Assembly (NCBI GenBank): GCA_025934385.1
Contig: JAICYE010000163.1
Location: 1 to 5,748 of the forward strand
Source: Acidimicrobiia bacterium
GTDB lineage: Bacteria > Actinomycetota > Acidimicrobiia > IMCC26256 > BP-133
DNA length: 5,748 bases
Direction: 5' to 3'
Shown here: positions 1 to 5,362 of the stretch, piece after piece
Layout: each line of letters starts with the position of its first letter
Position numbering within the stretch: position 1 is the first letter of the stretch
Notes under the pieces: model-generated
What the model saw: the letters and a program-made list of their open reading frames with translations, nothing else
Told to the model about the DNA's origin: nothing
Databases searched by the model: none
Position numbers and translations under genes: made by a program

Positions 1-506
1 GATGTGGTCGGCGACGTGGCAGTGGTAGAGCCACGTCCCCGGGTCGTCGGGGACCATGTCGGCCACGACCATCTGGGCCGGGAGCAGGCTGACGACGTCG
101 GTCCGCATCCCGTTCACCGTGACCGTGTTGCCGTGCCAGTGGGGTGTGTGGAGGTCGACCTCCGTCCCCATGGCCATGACGTACCACCGCGCCCGCGGGC
201 CGAGCTTCATCGTCAGGCCCGGGAGGTTCCCGAAGACGTAACCGTTGATGGAGTGCATGAGGTTGCTCTCCTCGAAGTTCTCGTCGTCCTTGACCACCGA
301 CCTCGGCTTGCCCGGGAACGTGGCGATGTTCTCGTCGGCCCACAGGCTCGAGTTCTCGTCGTTGACGACGAACTCCCGGTGTGGGGGTGGATGCTGGCCG
401 GGAACGGCGTGTTGTTGCGGAACACGACCTCGATGGTGTCGCCGACCTCGGCGTGGATGACCGGGCCGAGGTCGCCGAGGTGCTCCCACTCCGGCGGCCG
501 GGGTTT
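1..506 (-). pseudogene. Multicopper oxidase (ceruloplasmin-like) C-terminal remnant, frameshifted, partial at left edge
   Basis: Intact relatives are large copper proteins that oxidise substrates and pass electrons through type 1 to type 2/3 copper. Two reading frames on the minus strand join to give the C-terminal part. Frame A (506 to about 378) reads [28 protein letters not shown] and ends in the copper motif SIHPH at 383-381. Frame B (about 381 to 1) reads [32 protein letters not shown], the ligand motif HTPHWHG at 150-130 and WLYHCHVADHI at 33-1, giving the Cys and His ligands of the last cupredoxin domain. Intact family members, as I recall them, have roughly 80-90 residues between the HPH and REFVV segments, including a YHSHVDE-type ligand motif. 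Those are absent here and the frame changes at the joint. A TGA at 509-507 precedes the fragment in frame A, with no start codon at its head, so the N-terminal part is also missing. It is a decayed gene or an assembly joint; the left edge truncates the rest. Confidence 0.8.
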
Positions 507-526
507 TCAGGCGGGGTTCAGTGCCC

Positions 527-730
527 TCAGCGCAGGAAGAGCGGGACGGCGATGCCGAGAAGGGTGCCGAGCCCGAGGAAGAACAGCGACGGCCCGGGAA
601 CGGCCCGGAGTGCGAGCCGCCCGGCCCTCCCCCGGTAGCCGCAGTTGGAGAGGCGGTCGAAGGCGACGATGTACGCCGCCACGCCGGCGATCACCGACGA
701 GCCCAGCGTGACGATGATCAGCAGGCGCAC
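527..730 (-). CDS. Small two-helix membrane protein, unknown function
   Basis: This is a 67-residue protein I do not recognise. It starts with GTG at 730-728, four bases after the TGA of the E1 gene, so it would be co-transcribed and possibly translationally coupled with it. There is no clear ribosome binding site beyond a CCAGG inside the end of E1. Two hydrophobic stretches are visible: residues about 3-23 (RLLIIVTLGSSVIAGVAAY region) and about 47-66 (PSLFFLGLGTLLGIAVPLF region). Between them is a polar loop with five arginines and one cysteine (N29-C30). By the positive-inside rule the loop would face the cytoplasm. An ATG at 738-736 overlaps the E1 stop but is in another frame and ends after six codons. 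The amphipathic pattern with one Arg-rich loop argues for a real gene, but it could be the head of a longer gene broken together with the multicopper oxidase remnant just downstream. Confidence 0.55.
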   Translation of the reverse strand: MRLLIIVTLGSSVIAGVAAYIVAFDRLSNCGYRGRAGRLALRAVPGPSLFFLGLGTLLGIAVPLFLR

Positions 731-734
731 CGGC

Positions 735-2864
735 TCATGCCTGGAGCAGCCGGCGGGCGGCGTCGGCGATCCGGTCGGCCGTGATGAGGACGGCGCCCTC
801 CAGGGCGGGGGCGTAGGGCATGGCCGGCACGTCGGCGGTGGCCAGGCGCATGACCGGGGCGTCGAGGTCGTAGAAGGCGGCCTCGGCCACCACCGCCGCC
901 ACCTCGGCGGCCACCGAGAACGAATGGTTGTCCTCGCTCACGACCAGCACCCGGCCCGTCCGGCAGGCGGAGGCGATCACCGAGTCGCGATCCAGCGGCG
1001 AGATCGTGCGGAGGTCGACGACCTCGATCTCGCCCCGGCCCTCGGCCGCCAGCCGGTCGGCGGCCTCCACGGCCAGGTGGCGCTGCAGGCCGTAGGTGAC
1101 GATGGTGGCATCGGTGCCCGGCCGGGCGATCTCGGCCAGGCCGATCGGCACCCGCCACGCGACGCCCTCCGGCACCGGGCCCTTGATCGCCCGGTACATC
1201 TTCTTGTGCTCCAGGAACAGCACCGGGTCGGGGTCGTCGAGACTGGCCAGCAGCAGGCCCTTCAGGTCGGCCGGGGTCGACGGGATCACGACCTTGAGGC
1301 CCGGGACGTGGGCGAAGAGCGACTCCACCGACTGCGAGTGGTACAGCGCCCCGTGGACGCCGCCGCCGTAGGGGGCCCGCACCACCATCGGCACGCAGAA
1401 GTCGCCGTTGGAGCGGTAGTGGATCCGGGCCGCCTCGGAGACCAGCTGGTCGAAGGCGGGGTGGATGAAGTCGGCGAACTGGATCTCGGCGATCGGCCGC
1501 AGGCCGTGGAGGGCTGCGCCGATGGCCACCCCGATGATGGCCGACTCGGCCAGCGGCATGTCGAGCACCCGGTGCTCGCCGAACTCGGTGATGAGCCCGT
1601 CCGTGGCCTTGAAGACGCCGCCGCGGTTGCCGACGTCCTCCCCGAGGACGAAGACCCGGTCGTCGGCGGCCATGGCCCCCCGGATCGTCTCCCGCACGGT
1701 GTCGATGAACGTGCGGACGGGTGCGTCGGCCGGTACGCCGGCGCCGTTCCCATCGGCGGCGGGCGCCGGCAGCGTGATGCCGTCCTGACTGGCGGCGTAC
1801 TCCGCCGGGACGCCGGGCACCGGCCGCAACGGCCGGGCGAACACCTTCCGGAAGGCGGCGGCCGGCTCCGGCGGGGCCGACGCCTCGGCGCCCTTCACGG
1901 CCTCCTCGATCTCGGCCGTGACCTCCGACTCCAGTTCGGCCTCGTGCGCCTCGCTCAACAGCCGCTGCTCGATGAGGTACTGCTTGAGCCGCTGGAACGG
2001 GTCCTTCTTCCGCCACGCCTCCACCTCCTGGGGCGTGCGGTAGGTGCGGTCGTCGTCGTCGGAGGTGTGGGACAGGTAGCGGTAGGTCTTGCACTCGATG
2101 AGGCTCGGGCCCTCGCCCTTGCGGGCCCGGTGCACCGCCGCCCGCATGGCGCCGTAGACGTCGAGCGGGTCGTTGCCGTCGACGATCATCCCGAAGCACC
2201 GGTACTGGTGGGCGTGCTCGGCGATGTTCTCCACCGCCGACTCCTTGGCCATCGGAACCGAGATGGCGTAGCCGTTGTTCTCGCAGACGGCCACCAGTGG
2301 GAGGCCGTGGATCCCGGCGAAGTTCATCGCCTCGTGGAAGTCGCCCTTGCTGGCCGCCCCGTCGCCGAAGTAGCACACGACGACGGTCTCCTCCCCCCGC
2401 ATCCGGGCGGCGAGGGCGATGCCGGCGGCGTGGGGGATGTGGGTGGCGATCGGCGACGAGCCGGTGATGACCCGCAGCCGGGCCGACCCCCAGTGGTTGG
2501 GCATCTGGCGGCCGCCGGAGTTGGGGTCGGCCTCCCGGGCGAACACCGCCTCCAGGATCTCCCGGGCCGTCATCCCGAGGGCGATCATCACCCCGGTGTC
2601 GCGGTAGTAGGGGCAGACGACGTCGTGGCCCTCCCGCAGGGCCCAGGCCGAGCCGATCTGCGCGCCCTCGTGGCCCTGGCACGACACGGCGAACGGCGCC
2701 TTGCCCATCCGGTTGAGGGCCCAGATCTTCTGGTCGAGCCGCCGGGTGAGCAGGATCGTCCGCCACATGGCCACGACCTCGTCGCCGGAGAGCCCCAGCG
2801 GCGAGTGCCGGTCCTGGAGGTGCAGGGCGGAGAGTTCCGTCCGCTCAGCCGGGGCATACGACAT
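735..2864 (-). CDS. Fused alpha-beta E1 subunit of a branched-chain 2-oxoacid dehydrogenase (TPP-dependent)
   Basis: This 709-residue cytoplasmic enzyme decarboxylates a 2-oxoacid on thiamine diphosphate and would pass the acyl group to the lipoyl domain of an E2 partner. Residues about 20-330 are the E1-alpha domain. The TPP/Mg motif begins with GDGAASKGDFHEAMNF (from residue 167) and ends at ENN (195-197). The loop YRYLSHTSDDDD (261-272) matches the His-Ser region of branched-chain E1-alpha, with His266 in the catalytic position. A low-complexity linker rich in Ala, Pro and Gly spans about 325-385. Residues about 385-709 are E1-beta, with VLGEDVGNRGGVF (407-418), MPLAESAIIGVAIG (436-449), APYGGGVHGALYHSQS (497-512, catalytic-type His509), and a C-terminal transketolase domain (VVDLRTISPLD, VSEDNHS, MPYAPALE). 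Sequence style and the neighbouring Leu/Val dehydrogenase favour branched-chain 2-oxoacids over pyruvate, which is inference. The ATG at 2864-2862 is preceded by an excellent AAAGGAG six bases away. No E2 or E3 gene follows in the window. Confidence 0.94.
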   Translation of the reverse strand: MSYAPAERTELSALHLQDRHSPLGLSGDEVVAMWRTILLTRRLDQKIWALNRMGKAPFAVSCQGHEGAQIGSAWALREGHDVVCPYYRDTGVMIALGMTAREILEAVFAREADPNSGGRQMPNHWGSARLRVITGSSPIATHIPHAAGIALAARMRGEETVVVCYFGDGAASKGDFHEAMNFAGIHGLPLVAVCENNGYAISVPMAKESAVENIAEHAHQYRCFGMIVDGNDPLDVYGAMRAAVHRARKGEGPSLIECKTYRYLSHTSDDDDRTYRTPQEVEAWRKKDPFQRLKQYLIEQRLLSEAHEAELESEVTAEIEEAVKGAEASAPPEPAAAFRKVFARPLRPVPGVPAEYAASQDGITLPAPAADGNGAGVPADAPVRTFIDTVRETIRGAMAADDRVFVLGEDVGNRGGVFKATDGLITEFGEHRVLDMPLAESAIIGVAIGAALHGLRPIAEIQFADFIHPAFDQLVSEAARIHYRSNGDFCVPMVVRAPYGGGVHGALYHSQSVESLFAHVPGLKVVIPSTPADLKGLLLASLDDPDPVLFLEHKKMYRAIKGPVPEGVAWRVPIGLAEIARPGTDATIVTYGLQRHLAVEAADRLAAEGRGEIEVVDLRTISPLDRDSVIASACRTGRVLVVSEDNHSFSVAAEVAAVVAEAAFYDLDAPVMRLATADVPAMPYAPALEGAVLITADRIADAARRLLQA

Positions 2865-2870
2865 GGGGCT

Positions 2871-2877
2871 CTCCTTT
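2871..2877 (-). promoter_or_regulatory. Ribosome binding site of the E1 gene
   Basis: AAAGGAG on the minus strand lies six bases before the ATG at 2864-2862 and fixes that start. It directly abuts a GC hairpin (2878-2893), so folding could affect its access. Confidence 0.8.
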
Positions 2878-2893
2878 GGCGGCTCACGCCGCC
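2878..2893. repeat. Inverted repeat (hairpin) next to the E1 ribosome binding site
   Basis: GGCGGC (2878-2883) and GCCGCC (2888-2893) form a perfect 6-bp stem with a four-base TCAC loop on the plus strand. In the minus-strand mRNA the hairpin ends exactly where the AAAGGAG site begins. No T tract follows, so it is not a standard terminator. Role unknown; control of translation or mRNA processing is possible. Confidence 0.5.
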
Positions 2894-2900
2894 CTTGTCA

Positions 2901-2918
2901 GGGGGCACCCCTGCCCCC
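2901..2918. repeat. Inverted repeat (hairpin) in the dehydrogenase-E1 gap
   Basis: GGGGGCA (2901-2907) and TGCCCCC (2912-2918) form a perfect 7-bp stem with a four-base loop. It sits 9 bp after the stop of the leucine/valine dehydrogenase in the minus-strand transcript and 7 bp before the second hairpin. It lacks a T tract, so it may act as a 3' stabiliser or weak terminator between the two genes rather than as a full terminator. Confidence 0.5.
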
Positions 2919-2927
2919 CGGGCGGGA

Positions 2928-3995
2928 TCAGCGACTGGGGGGACGGATCAGGTTCAGGCGGCCGACGGCATCGATGCGGGCCTCGGCCACCCGGTCGGCG
3001 GCGGCGGCGGTGGTGATGCCCTCGGCCCGGGCCCGGGCGAAGACCGCCAGGGTGGCGTCGTAGATGTGGCGAAGCCCGGTCTCGGCCCGTTCCCGGGAGT
3101 AGCCCCGCAGCTCCTCGGAGATGTTGATGATCCCGCCGGCGTTCACGCAGTAATCGGGGGCGTAGAGGATGCCGGCCTCGGCCAGCGCCTCGTCACAGCC
3201 CGGCTCGGCCAGCTGGTTGTTGGCGCAGCCACAGACGGCGGCGCAGCGCAGCTCGGGGATCGTCTGGAAGGAGAGTGCTCCTCCCAGGGCGCAGGGGGCG
3301 TAGACGTCGCACTCCACGGCGTGGATCTTCTCCGGGCCCACCGATTCGACCTCGAAGTCGCGGACGGCCCGCTCGGCGGCGGCCGGCACGACGTCGGCCA
3401 CGGTGACCCGGCACCTGTCCTCGACCAGCTGGCGGACGAAGGCGTAGCCGACCTTCCCGACTCCCGAGACGGCCACGTGGCGGCCCTCGAGATTGGTCTC
3501 GCCCCACAGCGTGGCGCCCACGGCCTTGAGCCCGTAGTAGAGGCCCTGGGCGGTGGCCACGCTGGGGTCGCCGGAGCCGCCGAGCGACTGCGACACCCCG
3601 GTGACCCAGCGGGTCTCGCGGCGGATGAGGTCCATGTCGGCCTGGGTGGTGCCGACGTCCTCGGCGGTGATGTAGCGGCCCCCCAGGGCGTCGACGTAGC
3701 GGGCGTAGGCCCGTAACAGGGCCTCGCTCTTGTCATGGCCAGGGTCGCCGAGGATGACCGCCTTGCCGCCGCCGAGGTCCAGGCCGGCCAGGGCGGCCTT
3801 GTAGGTCATCCCCTGGGCCAGGCGCAGCACATCCTCGAGGGCGTCTTCCTCGGTGGCGTAGGGGTAGAACCGGGTCCCGCCGAGGGCCGGGCCGAGGGCG
3901 GTGGAGTGGACGGCGACGATGGCCCGCAGGCCCGTCGCCCGGTGGTGGCAGAAGACCACCTGCTCGTAGTCGTCGGCCTCGATTCGGTCGAACAT
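2928..3995 (-). CDS. vdh: Leucine/valine dehydrogenase (Glu/Leu/Phe/Val dehydrogenase family)
   Basis: This 355-residue cytoplasmic NAD-dependent enzyme reversibly deaminates branched-chain L-amino acids to their 2-oxoacids, releasing ammonium. The N-terminal catalytic domain carries LGPALGGTRFYPY (34-46), then MTYKAALAGLDLGGGKAVI (63-81) with the two family lysines Lys66 and Lys78, and ITAEDVGTT (109-117) with the catalytic Asp113. The Rossmann domain has SGVGKVG (177-183), and Asp201 at the end of the second strand is typical of NAD rather than NADP use. APDYCVNAGGIIN (279-291) completes the active site. Length and motifs match leucine and valine dehydrogenases; the preferred substrate cannot be read from the sequence, so the symbol is by analogy with Streptomyces. 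ATG at 3995-3993 has GAAGGG eight bases upstream. It is the first gene of the minus-strand unit, with the E1 fusion 63 bp downstream using the kind of oxoacid this enzyme makes. Confidence 0.95.
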   Translation of the reverse strand: MFDRIEADDYEQVVFCHHRATGLRAIVAVHSTALGPALGGTRFYPYATEEDALEDVLRLAQGMTYKAALAGLDLGGGKAVILGDPGHDKSEALLRAYARYVDALGGRYITAEDVGTTQADMDLIRRETRWVTGVSQSLGGSGDPSVATAQGLYYGLKAVGATLWGETNLEGRHVAVSGVGKVGYAFVRQLVEDRCRVTVADVVPAAAERAVRDFEVESVGPEKIHAVECDVYAPCALGGALSFQTIPELRCAAVCGCANNQLAEPGCDEALAEAGILYAPDYCVNAGGIINISEELRGYSRERAETGLRHIYDATLAVFARARAEGITTAAAADRVAEARIDAVGRLNLIRPPSR

Positions 3996-4003
3996 TGGGA
4001 ACG

Positions 4004-4009
4004 CCCTTC
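4004..4009 (-). promoter_or_regulatory. Ribosome binding site of the leucine/valine dehydrogenase
   Basis: GAAGGG on the minus strand lies eight bases before the ATG at 3995-3993, supporting that start. Confidence 0.65.
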
Positions 4010-4027
4010 GACACTCTCGGGAGCTTC

Positions 4028-4049
4028 ACCTGCCTCCCGGGAGGCAGGT
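4028..4049. promoter_or_regulatory. Perfect 22-bp palindrome, candidate operator upstream of the dehydrogenase
   Basis: The half-site ACCTGCCTCCC (4028-4038) is followed immediately by its exact reverse complement (4039-4049), with no spacer. It lies 32 bp upstream of the dehydrogenase ATG. A symmetric site of two full turns at this distance fits an operator for a dimeric repressor, or a hairpin in the leader RNA. Neither strand has a T run after it, which argues against a terminator. Confidence 0.6.
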
Positions 4050-4099
4050 CCCGGGGGGACTTCCTCCTAACCGATCATGGTAAGCCTCAAGGCCTTCTC

Positions 4100-4112
4100 G
4101 AGCGGACCGCTC
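4100..4112. repeat. Short inverted repeat GAGCGG-A-CCGCTC
   Basis: Two perfect 6-bp arms surround a single A. It lies 105 bp upstream of the dehydrogenase start, where an upstream regulator could bind. It is short enough for chance in GC-rich DNA. Confidence 0.35.
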
Positions 4113-4176
4113 AATTCGCGCCCAGAGTGTGCCGATACATGCCCTGACGGGCCGGACACACCAGCCCCGGTCCGTC

Positions 4177-4214
4177 GCACCAGTCGGTCTGAGAAAGACA
4201 AATCGGCTGGTCGC
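4177..4214. repeat. Compound stem-loop in the divergent region
   Basis: ACCAGTCG (4179-4186) pairs with CGGCTGGT (4204-4211), seven Watson-Crick pairs and one G-T. Inside it GTCT (4187-4190) pairs with AGAC (4196-4199) around a GAGAA loop, leaving a four-base AAAT bulge. Outer GC pairs (4177-4178 with 4213-4214) extend the stem across a single bulged base. It lies upstream of the candidate bldC promoter, so it would be in that transcript only if a second, more distal promoter exists. Confidence 0.4.
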
Positions 4215-4232
4215 AGCGGTCGAACTACAGGG

Positions 4233-4242
4233 TGACTAGTCA
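4233..4242. repeat. 10-bp palindrome TGACTAGTCA
   Basis: This is a perfect 10-bp palindrome about 35 bp upstream of the candidate bldC -35 element. It stands out as AT-richer than its neighbourhood and could be a regulator site; its size gives weak support. Confidence 0.3.
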
Positions 4243-4244
4243 TT

Positions 4245-4272
4245 CCGGGTGGTGTCGAAATGACACTCCCGG
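4245..4272. repeat. Imperfect hairpin just upstream of the candidate bldC promoter
   Basis: GTGTC (4252-4256) pairs with GACAC (4262-4266) around a GAAAT loop. The stem continues, after a G-T pair and one bulged base, with CCGGG (4245-4249) against CCCGG (4268-4272). Confidence 0.35.
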
Positions 4273-4276
4273 GCTA

Positions 4277-4305
4277 TCGACCCCGAAGGGTGCGGTGCGT
4301 ACCCT
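4277..4305 (+). promoter_or_regulatory. bldC: Candidate sigma-70-type promoter for bldC and the HAD gene
   Basis: TCGACC (4277-4282) as a -35 element is separated by exactly 17 bases from TACCCT (4300-4305) as a -10 element. This fits the actinobacterial TTGACN-17-TANNNT pattern apart from one base. Transcription would start near 4311-4313, leaving a leader of about 70 bases before the ATG at 4381. Prediction by eye only. Confidence 0.5.
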
Positions 4306-4310
4306 CGGGG
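4281..4310. promoter_or_regulatory. Inverted repeat overlapping the candidate bldC promoter
   Basis: CCCCGAAGGGT (4281-4291) pairs with ACCCTCGGGG (4301-4310), a 10-bp stem with one bulged A and a nine-base loop. It covers the end of the -35, the whole spacer and the -10, the place where a bound regulator would control the promoter. It could alternatively be an RNA hairpin in a longer transcript. Confidence 0.45.
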
Positions 4311-4367
4311 ACGAAGCGGACACCGGCTCCCCCTCGTGGCTCATGCCGCGGGCCAGTAGGCGCTCAA

Positions 4368-4376
4368 GAGAGGAAG
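4368..4376 (+). promoter_or_regulatory. bldC: Ribosome binding site of bldC
   Basis: GAGAGGAAG is centred about seven bases before the ATG at 4381 and fixes that start. Confidence 0.75.
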
Positions 4377-4380
4377 ATCC

Positions 4381-4581
4381 ATGCAAGACCGTACCGACCC
4401 CGACGCCCTTCTGACGCCGTCCGAGGTGGCCGAGATGTTCCGGGTCAACCCGAAGACCGTCACGCGCTGGGCCAGGGCCGGCAAGATCTCCGCCATCCGG
4501 ACCCTCGGCGGGCACCGCCGCTTCCGGGCCATCGAGATCATGCGCTACCTGGAGCAGGTCGAGAGCGAGCAGGGGCTGTAA
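4381..4581 (+). CDS. bldC: BldC-type developmental transcriptional regulator (MerR-like winged helix-turn-helix)
   Basis: This 66-residue protein is a single DNA-binding domain with no effector domain, the size of Streptomyces BldC. LLTPSEVAEMFRVNPKTVTR (residues 10-29) gives the first helix and turn, with WARAGKIS continuing the recognition helix. The wing is AIRTLGGHRRFR (38-49), and a short C-terminal helix IEIMRYLEQVESEQ follows. The LLTPxEVAxMFRVxPKTVTRW and RTLGGHRR blocks are close to BldC as I recall it. In Streptomyces BldC binds DNA direct repeats cooperatively as head-to-tail multimers and holds back entry into development. Non-sporulating actinobacteria also carry it, so the role here is open. 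It is divergent from the dehydrogenase gene and leads a two-gene unit with the HAD hydrolase, whose start lies four bases after its TAA. Confidence 0.93.
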   Translation: MQDRTDPDALLTPSEVAEMFRVNPKTVTRWARAGKISAIRTLGGHRRFRAIEIMRYLEQVESEQGL

Positions 4582-4585
4582 ATCC

Positions 4586-5353
4586 TTGTCCCTCGGGGGA
4601 GCGGCCGTCGAGGCCGTCACCTTCGACTATTGGAACACCCTCTGTCGTGAGCCACCCGGCGGCTACCTTCGGGGCCGCCGCCTGGAGGCCATGAGCCAGG
4701 TACTGGTCGACGCCGGCGTGGGGAGCGCCGGCGTTGTACTTCCGGTCCTGAGCTCGGGCTACGACGCCGCCTGGCAGAGCTGGATCGAGGCGTGGCGGGC
4801 CAACCGCCAGTACACCGGCGTCGACGCCGCCCACGCCATCGCCGACGCCGTCGAGGGCGCCTTCGCCGCCGCCGACGGGATCGCCGGGCTGCGGCCCCGG
4901 CTCCTCGAGGCCTTCGCCGGCGAAGGACAGGGAGTCGATCCGGCGCTCGTCGACGGCGTGGCCGACGCCCTGGCCGGCCTCTCGGCGCTGGGCGTCCGGC
5001 TGGGGATCATCTGCGACGTCGGGTTCACGCCGTCGCCCGTCCTGCTGTGCCATCTCGAACGCCACGGACTGCTCAAATACTTCGACCACCGGTCGTTCTC
5101 CGACGAGGTCGGCGTCTACAAGCCCGACCCCCGGATCTTCGACCACGCCTTGACCGGCCTCGGCCGGCCCGACCCGGCCCGGACCGCCCATGTCGGCGAT
5201 CGGCGCCGCACCGACGTCGCCGGCGCCCAGGCCGTCGGGATGCGGGCGGTGCGGATCACGGCGGTGTTCGACGACGACCCCGACGAGGGCCCGTCGGGCG
5301 ACGCCGTCATCGCCTCCTTCGACGAACTGCTGCCGGCGCTGGGCCTCGGCTGA
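4586..5353 (+). CDS. HAD-superfamily hydrolase with altered motifs I and II
   Basis: This 255-residue cytoplasmic protein has the haloacid dehalogenase fold. Motif I is VTFDYWNTL (11-19), with nucleophile Asp14 and Thr18; the usual second Asp of phosphatases, at +2, is Trp16. A helical cap spans about 25-125. Motif II is expected in LGIICDVGFTPSP (139-151), where the usual Ser/Thr appears to be Val145, with Thr148 nearby. Motif III is Lys179 in EVGVYKPDPRIF (174-185). Motif IV is HVGDRRRTD (202-210), with Asp205 and Asp210. Motifs III and IV look fully functional, so the fold and Mg site are probably kept while the chemistry may differ from a standard phosphatase. The substrate is unknown. 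TTG at 4586 is chosen because later ATGs would remove motif I and no upstream in-frame start is nearby; AGGGG lies 10 bases upstream inside the end of bldC. The 4-bp gap implies co-transcription and coupled translation with bldC. Confidence 0.86.
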   Translation: MSLGGAAVEAVTFDYWNTLCREPPGGYLRGRRLEAMSQVLVDAGVGSAGVVLPVLSSGYDAAWQSWIEAWRANRQYTGVDAAHAIADAVEGAFAAADGIAGLRPRLLEAFAGEGQGVDPALVDGVADALAGLSALGVRLGIICDVGFTPSPVLLCHLERHGLLKYFDHRSFSDEVGVYKPDPRIFDHALTGLGRPDPARTAHVGDRRRTDVAGAQAVGMRAVRITAVFDDDPDEGPSGDAVIASFDELLPALGLG

Positions 5354-5362
5354 GCCGGGCGG

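Larger units (their letters stand above)
3996..4380. other. Divergent intergenic region with dense inverted repeats
   Basis: This 385-bp stretch separates the minus-strand dehydrogenase from plus-strand bldC and contains no credible gene. It must hold the promoters of both units. From left to right it shows a 22-bp perfect palindrome (4028-4049), a 13-bp inverted repeat (4100-4112), a compound hairpin (4177-4214), a 10-bp palindrome TGACTAGTCA (4233-4242), an imperfect hairpin (4245-4272) and a stem overlapping a candidate bldC promoter (4281-4310). The part from about 4180 to 4265 is less GC-rich than its surroundings. I could not identify a convincing promoter for the minus-strand genes. 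Confidence 0.8.

Noticed and set aside
718..2766. A 682-codon open frame on the minus strand
   Set aside because: It overlaps the E1 gene in another frame and is Arg/Pro/Gly-rich without motifs, a shadow of GC-rich coding sequence.
645..3716. A 1023-codon open frame on the plus strand
   Set aside because: It lies antisense to the E1 and dehydrogenase genes, has low-complexity Gly/Arg/His/Val-rich sequence with no family motif, and is explained by third-position G/C bias in the real genes.
4028..4049. The 22-bp palindrome as a rho-independent terminator
   Set aside because: No T tract follows on either strand, and it sits upstream of a start codon rather than after a stop.
4062..4090. TTGAGG (4090-4085, minus) as a -35 element for the dehydrogenase
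   Set aside because: The matching -10 position holds GGAGGA, unlike any -10 element. No convincing promoter for the minus-strand unit could be found.
4111..4140. Possible 9-residue leader peptide upstream of the dehydrogenase (minus strand, MYRHTLGAN)
   Set aside because: It has no good ribosome binding site and is not enriched in Leu, Val or Ile codons, so an attenuator of branched-chain amino acid type is not supported.
5354..5362. A bidirectional terminator between the converging HAD and repeat-protein genes
   Set aside because: Only nine bases separate the stops and no stem with a T tract is present there.
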